A stretch of 64,000 bases of DNA, taken from assembly GCA_019916065.1 (NCBI GenBank), contig CM034237.1, positions 39,538,485 through 39,602,484 of the forward strand, given 5' to 3'. The notes beneath the pieces were generated by a model. The model was not told the DNA's origin and did no database searches. It saw nothing but the letters and a program-made list of their open reading frames with translations. Source of the DNA: Vitellaria paradoxa. Its lineage: Eukaryota; Streptophyta; Magnoliopsida; Ericales; Sapotaceae. Positions 12,345 through 24,258 of this stretch are shown here, piece by piece. Made by a program: the position numbers and the translations under genes. Each line of letters begins with the position of its first letter. Position 1 is the stretch's first letter.

Positions 12345-14227
12345 TATACGATATGAATATGTACTGCATGATTTACATCTCAACTTGATTCACTGTAAAC
12401 CTAAGATACATCATAAAAACATATGGAAGCGTATTAACTATAGTTGGCATTGTTGCAAATAATCAATTGTGGAGCTTTTATTTAAAGAAAAGAATTTATT
12501 ATTCTATTTTCACCCAAAAAAAAAAAAAAAAAAAAATACTGCCGAAGCTTAAGCTATTGGGTATGGGCCAAAATTGTATACTTGGCTCTTATGCCTTCTT
12601 GCTTGCGGAGAAACACACAAGCTGAACAGAAAACAACTACTTTTTTATGGATAAACATTATAAGGGGTAATTTCATTACGATAAACTTGAACCTGCTAGT
12701 GAATCATTGCCTGTCTTGTCAAACAACCAGTTGCTATAAAATTTTAGCCATTGGCAAATGGGTCAAAAGGTGTTTATTAGGCTATTACAGCAATCTTTAG
12801 GGTGCATATAGACCTAGACAGATCTTTAGGGTGCATATTGTCTAATGTCATACGATGATATCCCATGCATTAGAGTAAGCTAACGATAATACCTTCTGTT
12901 TCTACCCTCTCTATTTGATCTACATCATATTTTCAGTTATACTTTGACATGCAAACTATTTGCACCAAAAAATTGATTGTCAAACAATACATGGTCTTTC
13001 ATGGTTCTGGAGAAAAAAAAAAAAAAAAAAAAAAATTTGCGGGGGTTCTAGAGTCACATGTACTCGAAGGATAATAATGACAAGACGGTGCAGGTTTCTA
13101 TTGTCTTATAACCGTAAGAATTTCAAATTCACCAATTCCTCATTAAAAAATACTTTTACAGGTGATGAGAATATGAAGATGGCGAATAAATGAGATTCAT
13201 TATATTATACTACTTGTAAAAGTAGGAATTTAAAGAGGGGACGATAATTAAAATAGTTTGTTGTGTTGGTATTGGACCATTTTCTTTGGATGCTTCCATG
13301 TATTTTTATAATGTTAGAAGGTAACCAATTTGTTACTTTCTACTCCTTAGTAACTTCTTATAACTCTTTTGTAACTGCTTTAAGTGGTTAAAACTTGGGG
13401 TAACCCCCCTACTAATTTTTCAACTTCCTTGCATTTTGGTGCCAAAGATTCCACAAAGACCGAGGTAATTCCTCATCAATCTATTTTCTTCAATCCCAAG
13501 TGTCAGGCCTTCAAAACCCATCAACTGTATATCAAGACTTCTATTGTTTCATGGCCAATGTTAGTCCTAGATGTAAATATATACAACTTATATCTACACA
13601 TTGGTCACCTTGAAGCAAATTAGTTAGTGTAAAATTTGAATGCATCAACATCATGCTAACAAGAAAGTTTGGTTGCTCTGCAAAGGTCACCCAATAGTAA
13701 AATCGGCCTAAGAAAGTCCTTGGGACAAGGCTGATTTATTGGGTATAAACACAAACAAACCTTGCTTCATGTACATTTCATTTCCTAGTGCAAGTTGAAG
13801 TGTGACAGACCTGATGCTTATGGTTTTAGAAAATGGGATTCTCTCATTTAATAGCGCCTGTTGTTGGATGATATTTGGTGCGATCAAAATTTGCATCCAT
13901 GTCTACTGTACTTGCATATCAGTTTTTATAGGCCATTACAGTTTGTTATAGTTTAAATTTTATATCCTTTTTTTAACAAATAAAACTAGAAAATCTTATG
14001 TTCTCAAAGTTGTCATTTTTTATCGCAATCTATGGTTAAGTTAGTGTAAATTTTTTATAATGTTACAACCCTTTCAACTACGTGTATTTTGAAATTACTC
14101 ACTAAGTTGATAATACTGACTTGTAATTAATAATTATTAGTTAGTTAATAACTAAATAGGTACTAACAGGCAATAGTTTTGAATATTGTTTTAAAAGGAG
14201 GAGATTTGGGAGGGTTGACATAGCAAT

Positions 14228-14391
14228 GCTATGTCAGTCCCATGACTTGTAATTAGAATGACTTGTAATTAGAATTGTTGGATTAAAAATCAACGGTACA
14301 AATACATTCACGTTTTTTTTTTTTTTTTTTTTTGAATTAAAATAGTGTGAATGTATTGGTCCCTACATCAATATCATGGGGCTGACATAGC
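14228..14391. mobile_element. ~164 bp MITE with GCTATGTCAG ends
   Basis: The left end GCTATGTCAGTCCCATGA and the reverse complement of the right end, GCTATGTCAGCCCCATGA, differ at one position. A second inverted pair (ACATTCAC-type) flanks a central T-run. An extra perfect hairpin, TGACATAGC-AAT-GCTATGTCA, sits at the left border (14216-14236). Confidence 0.7.
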
Positions 14392-15643
14392 TCCCCCTTT
14401 TCATAGTTTTATGCCTTTTAAATATACTTTTAGGTGCTACAAAATTCATTAGAAACTTAAAATAAGTAAACACGTGGTAGGGTGGGAACATGGATTTGAA
14501 TGAATTTTTAGGGTGGTTGTACCGTTCTACTAATTTATCAAAAAGTAATGACAAAACTTTTTCTTGTTATCCCTTGACAGGTATAGTGTTCTGACAAAAT
14601 ACACCTAGATGACCATTATGGTGGCCGATGCTGGAATTTGTGACTATTATATTGCATATTATTATTTTTTTTATGGCAAAATAAGTAATAGGAGTTGATG
14701 GTCAATAAGTTATAACTTGGCAGCTATTGTTCTCTCTTTATCAATGTATGAGTGCAATTTGACGCTGTAGCTTTTTCCTATCTCTCAATGTAATATCATA
14801 TTAATACATTTGTATTTTGTCTGAAAATCTTGGTTTTGGATTTAGTTGGTCTTAATTCTGGATATATGCATTATTAATGGGCATGAAGAATTGCATATGT
14901 AGTGGCCAATTTTATAAACATGAATATTCTGGTCATTGATATGGGGAACTATTTTAAAACATTTATTTACTTATTTTTGTAATTAGAACCATTCTATTTG
15001 AGAAAGGTGTTATAACCTGTAAACTCTTTAATCATCTGAATTGTAACATGTAAATACTGTTTAAAATGCATCATATCAAGATGATAAGACTTATATCAAG
15101 ATGATAAGTAGGAATGACTGATCATGGAAATGAAGTACCCTATGTTGGGAGATTTTAGAACTTTGGAAACCATTAATGGCCAAATAAAGCATGTATGGAA
15201 CACCTTCAAACTCAAAAGCTTAAGGCCACGAGTTTGGGTCTATACTATGCTATGTTAACCACACAACCATCTCTTAACTTTTTAACATGGGACACCTATC
15301 ATGTCGCGTGTATGCCTATTACTCTCCCCCTCATATGTGAATCTCTGGGCTCCCTCTTGAGTAGGAGCTTTTTTGTGTTTGTGGGCTTTCTTATGAATAC
15401 TAGTGTGCATGTTCCATGCACTCAAATTTAACGTTATGAGCTGATTCTCTTGGTTGTGTCAAATGGCTTCCCACATACACCATTCGCTACCCGTCACCTA
15501 TGAGTGCTCAATGCACACTACACACCATTTAATTCACCGGTCCATACTCCGTCTCTAAGATTGAAGCAACGGGACCATACTGCCACACGGGCACACACGA
15601 CCTACCTATCTCTTAAAGTCATGAGTTAGGACCAATACATTGG

Positions 15644-15723
15644 TTAACTCCTTAAACTAGGGTCATGTGCACACTAACTCATTAACTCCTCCTTAAACTC
15701 GGGTCATGTGCACACTAACTCAT
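15644..15723. repeat. two tandem ~40 bp units
   Basis: Both units carry GGGTCATGTGCACACTAACT preceded by TTAAACT. Related text at about 15240-15310 and 15740-15810 (TTAACTTT..ACACC.ATC) suggests the whole 15.2-15.8 kb interval is transposon-derived. Confidence 0.7.
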
Positions 15724-16145
15724 GATTTAGTGCCAATACAATGCTGCATTAACCTCCCACCTATCTGTTAACTTTCCAATGTGAGACACCCATCGCATGT
15801 GTATACAAGACCTTGTAACTCAAGGATAACCCTTAACCAGTGTTTTCTAACTTTTACCATGTAATGGAGTCAATCCATCTTGTGCATGTTTTATCAATGA
15901 TAATAGGAGAGAAAAGAAGAGTGTTCTATTCAAAATTTAGTACTTGATTGTAAGAAAGGAATGGATAACTTTATCAGTGGGACTTATGTGCATACATTTA
16001 TGTAGACATATGCCATTTAATTTTTTTTTTTTTATCTTGCCTGCTGTTTGTTATTGTGCTTTCCATAATGAGAAAATAGTTTATACTTCCATTTGTTATT
16101 AAATTAATAATCGAAATAAATTCGTTTCTTCTTTAATTGGCAGGA

Positions 16146-19100
16146 ATGGGAACAGAAGTGCAATGTAAAAACTACCTTCCCGGATATTACTCCATGAGGG
16201 ATCTTAATGAGGATTCTAGTTGCAGCAACTGGCCCCTCTTTTATGGGGACAAAACCTTACCAAATGGGCAATGTTACAACACCTTCTTGCCTAGGACTCT
16301 CACAAGTGCATATCCAGGAGATGATAAAGATGCATTAAAGCACAAAATGCTTGAGCATGAGGCAGTATTCAAGCATCAGGTAATTCTAGTCTCTAGTGCC
16401 TTGCTGTAAATCTTGTTTTGACATAACTGAATTACTACTTTACTAAGTCTATTTTATTTCAAATAATAATAGGCCTCATTTGGCGTGGGTCAAATTGAAG
16501 TTCAGTTGGCCTTTGTTACATTTAACTGCTTCAATATTTTTATAAACTTATAAAATCATTTGATTCTTTATCTCCCAGGTGCTTGAACTTCACCGCCTTT
16601 ACAAAATTCAGAGGGACATGATGGATGATTTTAAAAGAAAGGAACTACATAAGCATCAGATGTCAATGGAGACATCGTCATCTTCAAGTCCATTTGTATC
16701 TCAAATGGCTTCTGAAGACGCTTGGAAATGGCATAAACCTAATTTCCCCTTGGCGAACTCTGTTTCTGCTAGACCATCTGTCTCCAGTGCTGAAATCATT
16801 AGTTCTCCCCTGAGTTGTACAAAAAGGAACAGCACAAGAGCTGGTCAAACTCCGTCCCAGAATGGATGTAGTTCGAAAGATTGTGAGATATTGGAGTCTA
16901 GACCCTCAAAGGTTCGGAAGAAGTTGTTTGATCTTCAACTTCCAGCGGATGACTATATTGATACAGAAGAAGGGGAACAGTCCCCGGACAATAAGATATC
17001 TGATATTTCAAGTTATCTTCCAAGTAGAAATCATAAGATTGTTTCCGAGAGCAGCAGCAAGTTGAATCTTGGTGGTAGTGCAAGGGTTGACTGTGACAGA
17101 GATGCAGCAAGAGCTAGTTCCTGTTTGAGGAAACCTGTTAGATTGGCTGATTTGAATGAACCTATTCAGGTTGAAGAAGAAGCTCTTACTTCATCTGTTG
17201 ATCTTATAGGCCATGCTGCCACCCATGCAGAGATTAAAGACCTGGATTTAGCTGCTAAGCCAAAGTCACAGTTTCTTCTAGGTTTGCCCAAGGAAATGTT
17301 ACAGAACTCCCAACATGGAAGTAATGGTGGGACTTCCAGTAATATATGTGACGAGAAAAAGGGTAATGGGAGAGAGTGGTCATCCTGCATGTATGAAGCA
17401 GGTAAGGATTTGTTTTTTGGACTTGCATCATATTTGTTAAAAATTGGTCTATAATTCTAAGTCAGCATTTGTAATGCTTATTATTTAGGGAGTAAATTTA
17501 GATTCTAAATATCAAATTTGAAGGAAGTCATGACTGTTTAAAGATTTAGAGAAGTAGTTTGGCTTTGTGATATATTCTTATTCTAATTTATAATTGGTTA
17601 CAAAATGCAACGCAACTTAGGCTTGCCATCTATAGTCTTCTTGCTACTTCCTTTCGGGGATTGTTTAGATTTTGCAAAACCAATTACTTGCAGGGATTTA
17701 TTTGTGATTAGTATTTTAGTATAATTTAAACTCAACTCAACTTACCCTTTTCTCAACTAAATGGGTTATTATTATTATTATTATTTCTGGTTAGTTCTTA
17801 TGATTTGTGATATCATGTGAACTTTCTTGTGTACAGGACACGGTAAAACTCATCTGAATTCTTTTTCTCAAGGTCTCCAACCAGATAAGTCAGTTGTGTC
17901 TTCCCATTGGACAGATATGACACTAAACAAAGTTCATCAACCTTCAGGGATTCTTACATCTGATTATGGCAGGAGAGAAGTGTGGGAAGAGAGAGCAGTT
18001 CATGGTTTAGATTTCTCTGAAAGAGATCGTCATTTCTCCAGTTTTGACCATCTGGAACCAGTTGTCACTTCCCATGTAGCTAAGCCCTACCCGTTGGTTC
18101 ATGCCTCTAATTTGGACAATGCTTGGTCCCATTCTGTCTCAACCTGGGGAAAACCAAGTAGTAGCTTGACCGAAAAATTGACGTCAATCCAAACCCACCC
18201 ACCTTTAGATTCGTTGGGTGCTTTAAGGAGTTCTCAATCATCTGCTCAGAGCCATGAGATTTTTATGGACAAATGGCATCCTAATAGCAGTTCTGGGTCA
18301 AAGACTAGTTTTGGAAGTGGTCTACAGAACTGTAATGGCTTTTACCATGGGTCTTCATCAGGGTCAAAGGACATACCAACTTGTTTGTCTTCAGTGGGCT
18401 TTGATTATTTGAACTGCAACAAGGGTGATAAGGTAGTCCCTGAACATTACATTCCCCAAAGCTACCTGAAAAGGTCAGATATTATAGATATCAAGCCAGC
18501 AAGTGTGAACTTGAATGCTGTTCCTTCAAAATGTTCATCCAATGAGGTTGTCCTCCAGCAAGGCCCTGAGATCATAGATAAAGATGCGAAGCATGAGGCC
18601 CTTGTGGCAGTTTTGCCTTGGCTTGAAGGTAAGCCTGCTAGTAAGAATGAGTATTCTAGTACCAGGAGGGATTCAAATTCCTCAGGGCTAAGTTTCTCAC
18701 AAGCTCCTAACCAATTGTCCAACAACAATGAAACAGTGAAAGTTCCCAATCCAATTTCTACCCAGAAGATTACGTTGGCTTCATCTGACCGTGAGGTCGG
18801 GACCAAGCTGAACAACACAAGTGGCTCCCTGGTCACTAGAAAGATCCTTGGATTTCCTATTTTTGACAATCCTTGTACTCCTAAGGAGTCTTCTTCTCTT
18901 ATCTCCACCTCTGCATCCATTCAGTGCCCTCCTCAAGGTGAGGACATAAAAAATGAAGGCAATATTGGAATAATTGATATAAACGTAGCTTTTGATCCTG
19001 AGTCTGGCACACAGGTTGCTGCAGAAGCACCAATAGTAGAGAAGGAAAGGGCTGAAAGATTTGCCAGTTTTAGAACTCAAATTGATTTGAATTCTTGTGT

Positions 19101-20088
19101 GAGCGAGGATGAAGTTACATTAGCACCGTCTGTTGCAAGCACCAGTGTCAGTGTGAAGATTGCAGTGGAGATAGATCTTGAAGTTCCTGCTGTTCCAGAG
19201 ACTGAGGAAGACATTCTACCTGTGGAAGATCAGAGGCAGCATGAGATGCCATCGAAATCAGAACAATGCAAAATTGAGCAACCCCAGGATGAAACCTTGA
19301 GGACTGCAGCTGAGGCAATTGTTTCCATCTCGTCATCTGGTCATCTCAATCTTGTCAAGGAGACCACTTGCCAACCATCTAAAGCTCCTATGGCAGATCC
19401 TCTCCTGTGGTTTGCGGAGGTAGTTTCTTCTCATGGAGTTGACCTTGGCAAAATGTTTGGCACTGTGTCAAGAGGCAAAGGTGGTGGAGACAATGTTGTT
19501 GAGGTTTGTTCCTCTGAAGAAATTGATTACTTTGAGGCCATGACATTAAAGCTGAAAGAAATCAAGGAAGAAGAGTATATGCCTAAGCCTCTGGTTCCAG
19601 AAGACCGAAAATTGGATGAAACAGGAACCATCATGTTACCAAATCGACCTCGAAAGGGTGCAAGGAGGGGGAGGCAACGAAGGGACTTTCAAAGGGACAT
19701 TCTTCCAGGCCTGGCATCTTTGTCAAGGCATGAGGTAACTGAGGATCTTCAGGCATTTGGAGGGATAATGAGAGCAACAGGCCATCCTTGGCAATCGGGA
19801 TTGACGAGAAGAAATGGCACCAGAAATGGTGGTGGCAGGGGTAGGCGGCGGGTGGTGGTTGACCCTGCCCCTGTCCCTCCTGTGGTAGCAAGGGTGGTGG
19901 TTGACCCTCCCCCTCCCCCTCCCCCTGCTGTGGTAGCAAGCACAGTTTGCACCCCACTGATTCAGCAGCTTAATAATATCGAGGTTGGATTGGAGGATAG
20001 AAGCCTAACAGGGTGGGGGAAGGCACCTCGACGGCCCCGCCGCCAAAGATGCCCTGCAGGTAATCCTCCTTCAATCCCTTTAACATAA
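16146..20088 (+). CDS. DUF863 family protein, 1102 aa (exons 16146-16379, 16579-17401, 17837-20088)
   Basis: This plant-specific family (Pfam DUF863) has no established biochemical function; some database entries call it a putative T-box factor without support. The ATG at 16146 gives a MGTEVQCKN start just after the acceptor at 16143. Exon 1 encodes residues 1-78, exon 2 79-352, residue 353 (Gly) is split, and exon 3 runs to residue 1102; frames join exactly (234+823+2252 nt). Seen: a VLELHRLYKIQRDMM helix from residue 79, LFDLQLPADDYID near 195, LADLNEP at 267-273, RTQIDLN, an ADPLLWFAEVV block from about 872, FEAMTLKLKEI from about 918, a basic RGRQRRD stretch near 965, and DILPGLASLSRHEV after it. 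The LxLxL/DLN pieces resemble EAR repression motifs and basic clusters suggest a nucleus (inference). The last exon has a duplicated proline/valine tract. A GT at 20059 could allow alternative splicing, but the CPAGNPPSIPLT ending looks like the family end. Confidence 0.95.
19850..19939 (+). repeat. in-frame tandem duplication encoding a Pro/Val-rich tract
   Basis: A 42 bp unit (19850-19891) encoding VVVDPAPVPPVVAR is followed by a 48 bp copy (19892-19939) encoding VVVDPPPPPPPAVVAS, with added CCCCCT. It covers about residues 1025-1055 of the DUF863 protein and keeps the frame. Confidence 0.9.
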
Positions 20089-20300
20089 TTATGGGAAGAG
20101 GCTTCTATTTATAATCCGAGAACTTCATATAGGGAAGTAGGGAAAGTAGGAAGCTGTTTTGTGTCTTTTGAAGTGAGTTTGTTGTTAGTTATGGGGATTG
20201 CTTTTGTACATGTCTTTTTAGCCCATAATCCGGGCCCCCCCTTGATTTTCCGTATGTGGGTTAATTACCAAATTTGTAATATTTACAAATAATGCTGCGT
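20089..20300 (+). other. probable 3' UTR of the DUF863 gene
   Basis: T-rich sequence after the stop codon, with TTTGTAATATTTACAAATAATG at 20270-20293 as a plausible near-upstream poly(A) context. The cleavage site cannot be fixed. Confidence 0.45.
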
Positions 20301-20620
20301 GATTTATTCTGGGATATATATACACAACATTCTTGGGATGTTTGTGCCCTAATGTTTCGAGTATTGTTCTCTAGTATCGGTGGTTATTTTCTTGGGAGAC
20401 TAATTCACTGGACTGATAGTGAATCCTCTTATTCTAATGCTTGCGAGCTTGTTTCATTCTTCAAAAAACTTTTTTAAGTCATCCCAGGCAAGAGGTTGCC
20501 CCAGAAAATGAAAGAGAAGAAGTGGAGGAGAATAGAAAAGTGGGTGCTCGCTATTTAGCTTGATAAGTTGCAAGCTTTTGCTTGTTTTCTACCCTTGTGT
20601 TCCCGTCTAGAGAAATGCTC

Positions 20621-20653
<33 letters not shown>

Positions 20654-21265
20654 GCTCTCTCTCTCTCTCTCTCTCCATTTTCTTCTACTTTTTAAACAGC
20701 AAAAGTTTGTACTTTTAGAAGGAAAAAAATTGTTTTTTGCTCAATGGTTGGGCTGTCCTCATACCCTTCCAAATTTTCTGTAAACAACACCAAAAACATT
20801 CATGTAAACATAAATGGGTATGCCTGTATAAATCTCTGTACATGTTCAAATTTGTGATTACATACATAATCATATGTCATTATTTATGCATGTATACTTG
20901 TTCTTATATGCATTTATGTGCAAACTTGTATGCCTATAAAATTATTTTCATGCCATACATATCTATGCTTATTTATATATAAGAATTATATGGTAATGAG
21001 TTGTGAATGGACACTTTCATTTGATGTAAAAACTATGTTTATAATGTTCCGGGCTCGGAATTTCTCCAAATACTTCTTCTGCAGCACCTTTGTGTTGGAA
21101 TAATAACATGCCGATTTTTATTCTAGAGTTCTGTAAATTTGCAATTACTGTAAAGGATCTGAATAGAGAGAGAGAGAGAGAACCAAAACGCAGTTTATGC
21201 AATGATGTAGCAATTAATGCAATAGAAAATTAAAAAAAAAAAAAAATTATCAGTACTACCCTCAG
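20301..21265. other. intergenic DNA downstream of DUF863
   Basis: Contains a CT microsatellite (20621-20674) and AT-rich text. Short open frames here are CT-repeat products or random. Confidence 0.5.
20621..20674. repeat. (CT)n microsatellite
   Basis: About 27 CT units with a few interruptions. Confidence 0.95.
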
Positions 21266-21900
21266 CAACATAGGCCTATTGGTCAGGCTCGTGTCTAAAA
21301 ATTTCGAGGCCTTGGGTAAATTTTTTAATTTTTAGGGAGGTTTAGCTTATTTGGTGTATGTGATAGAATTTTAAATAAATTTAAAAAATAATAGTTAATG
21401 TATTAAATATAAAATAATTATGACATGTCTCAAATAAGTTTTAAATAAAATTAAAAAATAATAATTAATGCATTAAAACATAAGATAATCTTGACATTTA
21501 TAGATGAGTTAAAGTAGGAAGTTCTATTTTTTTTGGGTGCCTTTTCAAAGAATTTTAAATAAGATTTAAAATTAATAATTAATTTATTAAATATGACAAC
21601 TAGGACATATATAGATAAAGTAAAAGTAGAAAGTTTAAAAGTTTAGAATTTAAATAGCATTAAAAAAATAATTAATACATTAAATATAAATAATTATGAC
21701 ATGTATAAGTAGAGTTAAAGTAAGAGGTTCAAAAGTGAAAAAAAATTTCGTAAACTTATCAAATTTTGATTGGTTTAAAATATTATTTAATATTTTTACT
21801 ATTAATAAAATTTAAAAAATTGGAGGCATCCTTTTTTTTTTTGTTTTGAAGTCCTAGACCACCTCATTGACTAAAGAGTTGTCCGCCCTATTATTATAAT
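21266..21900. mobile_element. probable non-autonomous DNA element with degenerate internal repeats
   Basis: The left border reads TAGGCC..GGTCAGGCTCGTGTCT and the reverse complement of the right border reads TAGGGCGGAC..GTCAATGAGGTGGTCT; both lead into an AAAATTT/TTTGGG-rich start. Inside, from about 21365 to 21730, four diverged units of roughly 90-110 bp recur (TTTTAAAT.., TTAATG.ATTAAATAT, ATTATGACAT). No clear target duplication was identified. Confidence 0.4.
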
Positions 21901-22320
21901 ATTTTGACGTCTAAAAACAGGCTTCAGTCAGCCCCCAGGGACACCCCCCTAATACAAGAAAATATTAATGCCCTGAAAACAATATGAGATGAGAGGAGAT
22001 TGCATAATAAAACAATAAAACGAAGAAGCTTCGGCATATATATTAAAATTATAACTTTTAGACAACTCAACTTATTTTAGGGAGGAAATTCAACATTGTT
22101 ATCATTTGATTTAAAGTGCATGCATATTTTTACGACGGCATGACATCACCATTTAACCTTCTTGTATGCAATTGAATTCTTATCTTTCAATGGACCACAG
22201 AATAAATATAGCTTGTCTTAGGGCTAAATCATATTAATATTCTATAAACCAAATCTTGGCTGGGATTGTTGAACCTAAGTTAAATTCTTAACCAAAAATT
22301 GAACCCCCTCTAACGGGGGC
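21901..22320. other. intergenic DNA
   Basis: No gene is visible. It ends in CCCCCTCTAACGGGGGC, the last five bases of which (GGGGC) appear to be the left target duplication of the solo LTR. Confidence 0.5.
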
Positions 22321-22685
22321 TATAATAGCTCGAATTTCTAAATTTATATTTAATATTGTATTTGGAATATGTGTTGATTGTGGGGTTTATTTGAACTATG
22401 TTCGATTGGTTAAGTTAGAAGTTAGATTAAATTTTAACTATGGTTGAGCAATTAGAAAATTTTCTAAATTTATGATTGTTGTTCAGACGAGTGTCTAGAT
22501 GGGTGTGCGGATGGCCTGCTGTCTGACCAAGAGTCCGGATGGACTTGTGACAACTCCTTTAATATCATGACTTTCTAGCTTGGGTCATTTCAATTCTTTT
22601 ACTTGCGTCTTTTAGCCAACCTACCCTTTTCTCCTTGCTTCTACACCCTCAGACCTACCCTCCCTCACCCTCCTTCATATCTATT

Positions 22686-22736
22686 TGTGTGTGTGTGTGT
22701 GTGTCTATCTGTGTCTATGTCTGTGTCTGTGTGTGT
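22686..22736. repeat. GT-rich microsatellite in the solo LTR
   Basis: A (GT)n run passes into TCTGTGTC-type variants. Confidence 0.85.
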
Positions 22737-23917
22737 TTATGAGGTCTGGAACCTTCTCAGTCGAGTATCAAAAGATAAGAAAATAAAGAGAGTAGAGTGA
22801 AAAAAGTGAGGGTTGAAAGCTGAGTTTGAGAGTGAGAGAGAGATGTGTTTGACTGTCTTGAGGCTGAGGTCAGATGGTGGTGGTCTTGGCCCTCGCTGAG
22901 GTTGTTGCTGTTATTTTTCTTCCTTCTTTCCTTCTTCTCGTTTTCAACTATGCTTCTTCTTGGACCTAAGGTAAGGGGCTTTGGTTTATATTTTATTTTG
23001 CGTGTGTGTGTGCTTTTGGTATGCGTGTGTATATATGGTTAGATGAAGTGTGAAGATTGTTAGTGTATATATATATATATATATATGAATATGTATATTT
23101 ATATGTACATTTATGTTTAGGTTCGATTAATTCAAAGAGTCATTTGGAAGGAATCTTGATTAACAATATGTGGTTAATGCACATACATGTTTATATTTAT
23201 TGAAAAACTAAAAAATTTATAGAGAATAATCAAATCCAATCACAAGAGAGAGAACACAGGATTTTAACGAAGTAAACCCTAAAACTACTTCTAGGTACAA
23301 CCTTGAGTCGATAAAGTGATTAACTTGAAAATCAATCCACTACATATAAAAAGGTTACAAAAGATTCACCGAATACAGATAGAACTAAATCCCATTCTAA
23401 CTCTATTCTTCTCTTACTCGCTAGAACCTATGATGAACCAAGCCCATAGATTAACTTCGTTCTTGAACTCAAATGACATCTCCTAGAATCCAAAGATGTT
23501 CTTTTTCATCAAGATGAAAGGTTTTAATCGATATAATTTTTCCAACCCAAATTGTATTTCTTCTATCTAAATCTTATGTTTTTTCAAAATCAAATAAGAG
23601 ATATCACCCGACGGTTGCTGGAGAAGGCATATTTTATATTCTGATAAAACTAAAGTAACAAAGTATCATACGGACCGTTCAAACCCCCTTTGAACACTTT
23701 TTCTAGAATGTTAAGTACTTGAACTCCTCTCGAGCTCTTTTTCCAGAATGTTGAGTGTTTGAACTCTCTTCAAGCTTTTTCCTTATTAGAAAAGTTGTTT
23801 AAAGCAATTTTCTTTGAATTAAGGAACGACTTGACCAACAAGACTCGATTTAAGACACTTCAAAAATTTTACAGATTCAAATTTTGACTCACAATTGTCA
23901 CTAATCAAAATAATAAA

Positions 23918-24199
23918 TCTAACAAAAAGCGCTTACTACCATGCCAAAAGCTACAATTGTTAGCAAAGGCGCTATTTTTTTCCTTAAGCCTTGGTTGACT
24001 ACTACAGGGCACCCCCACAGCTATCAAGGGCAATGCAAAGCCCCGCTACTCAGCGTGCCACCAGTGGACAGGAGGGGCTTTGCAATACACCTATAAGCAC
24101 ATCGGCAAGATGGGCGGTCAAACACCGATGTCACGTAGGGCCCCCATAAACCATATGTGATAGTGAATCCCTAAGGGGGTGTTTGGAAAAATCCCAACA
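23918..24199 (-). repeat. TRIM LTR (3' LTR on the minus strand)
   Basis: 282 bp; its minus-strand start TGTTGGGATT directly follows the polypurine tract. Confidence 0.85.
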
Positions 24200-24258
24200 A
24201 TCCCCCCTCCAAGCGACACCCTGGGGATTCGAACCTGAAACCTCGCTCTGATATCACT

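Larger units (their letters stand above)
9715..16143 (+). other. 6.4 kb leader intron of the DUF863 gene
   Basis: No coding exon is visible. The interval holds a CT/CA microsatellite (10735-10794), a 516 bp hAT-type element (11829-12344), A-runs at about 12517 and 13013, a MITE (14228-14391) and short tandem repeats near 15075 and 15644. It ends at TTAATTGGCAG, a proper acceptor, three bases before the start codon. If the first exon lies elsewhere, much of this would be promoter or intergenic sequence. Confidence 0.5.

Noticed and set aside
16137..16145. Upstream TTG start for the DUF863 frame
   Set aside because: These bases belong to the intron acceptor; the first ATG in the exon is at 16146.
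18462..18920. 152-codon minus-strand open frame opposite the DUF863 exon
   Set aside because: It lies entirely antisense to the conserved coding exon and has no family resemblance; a shadow frame.
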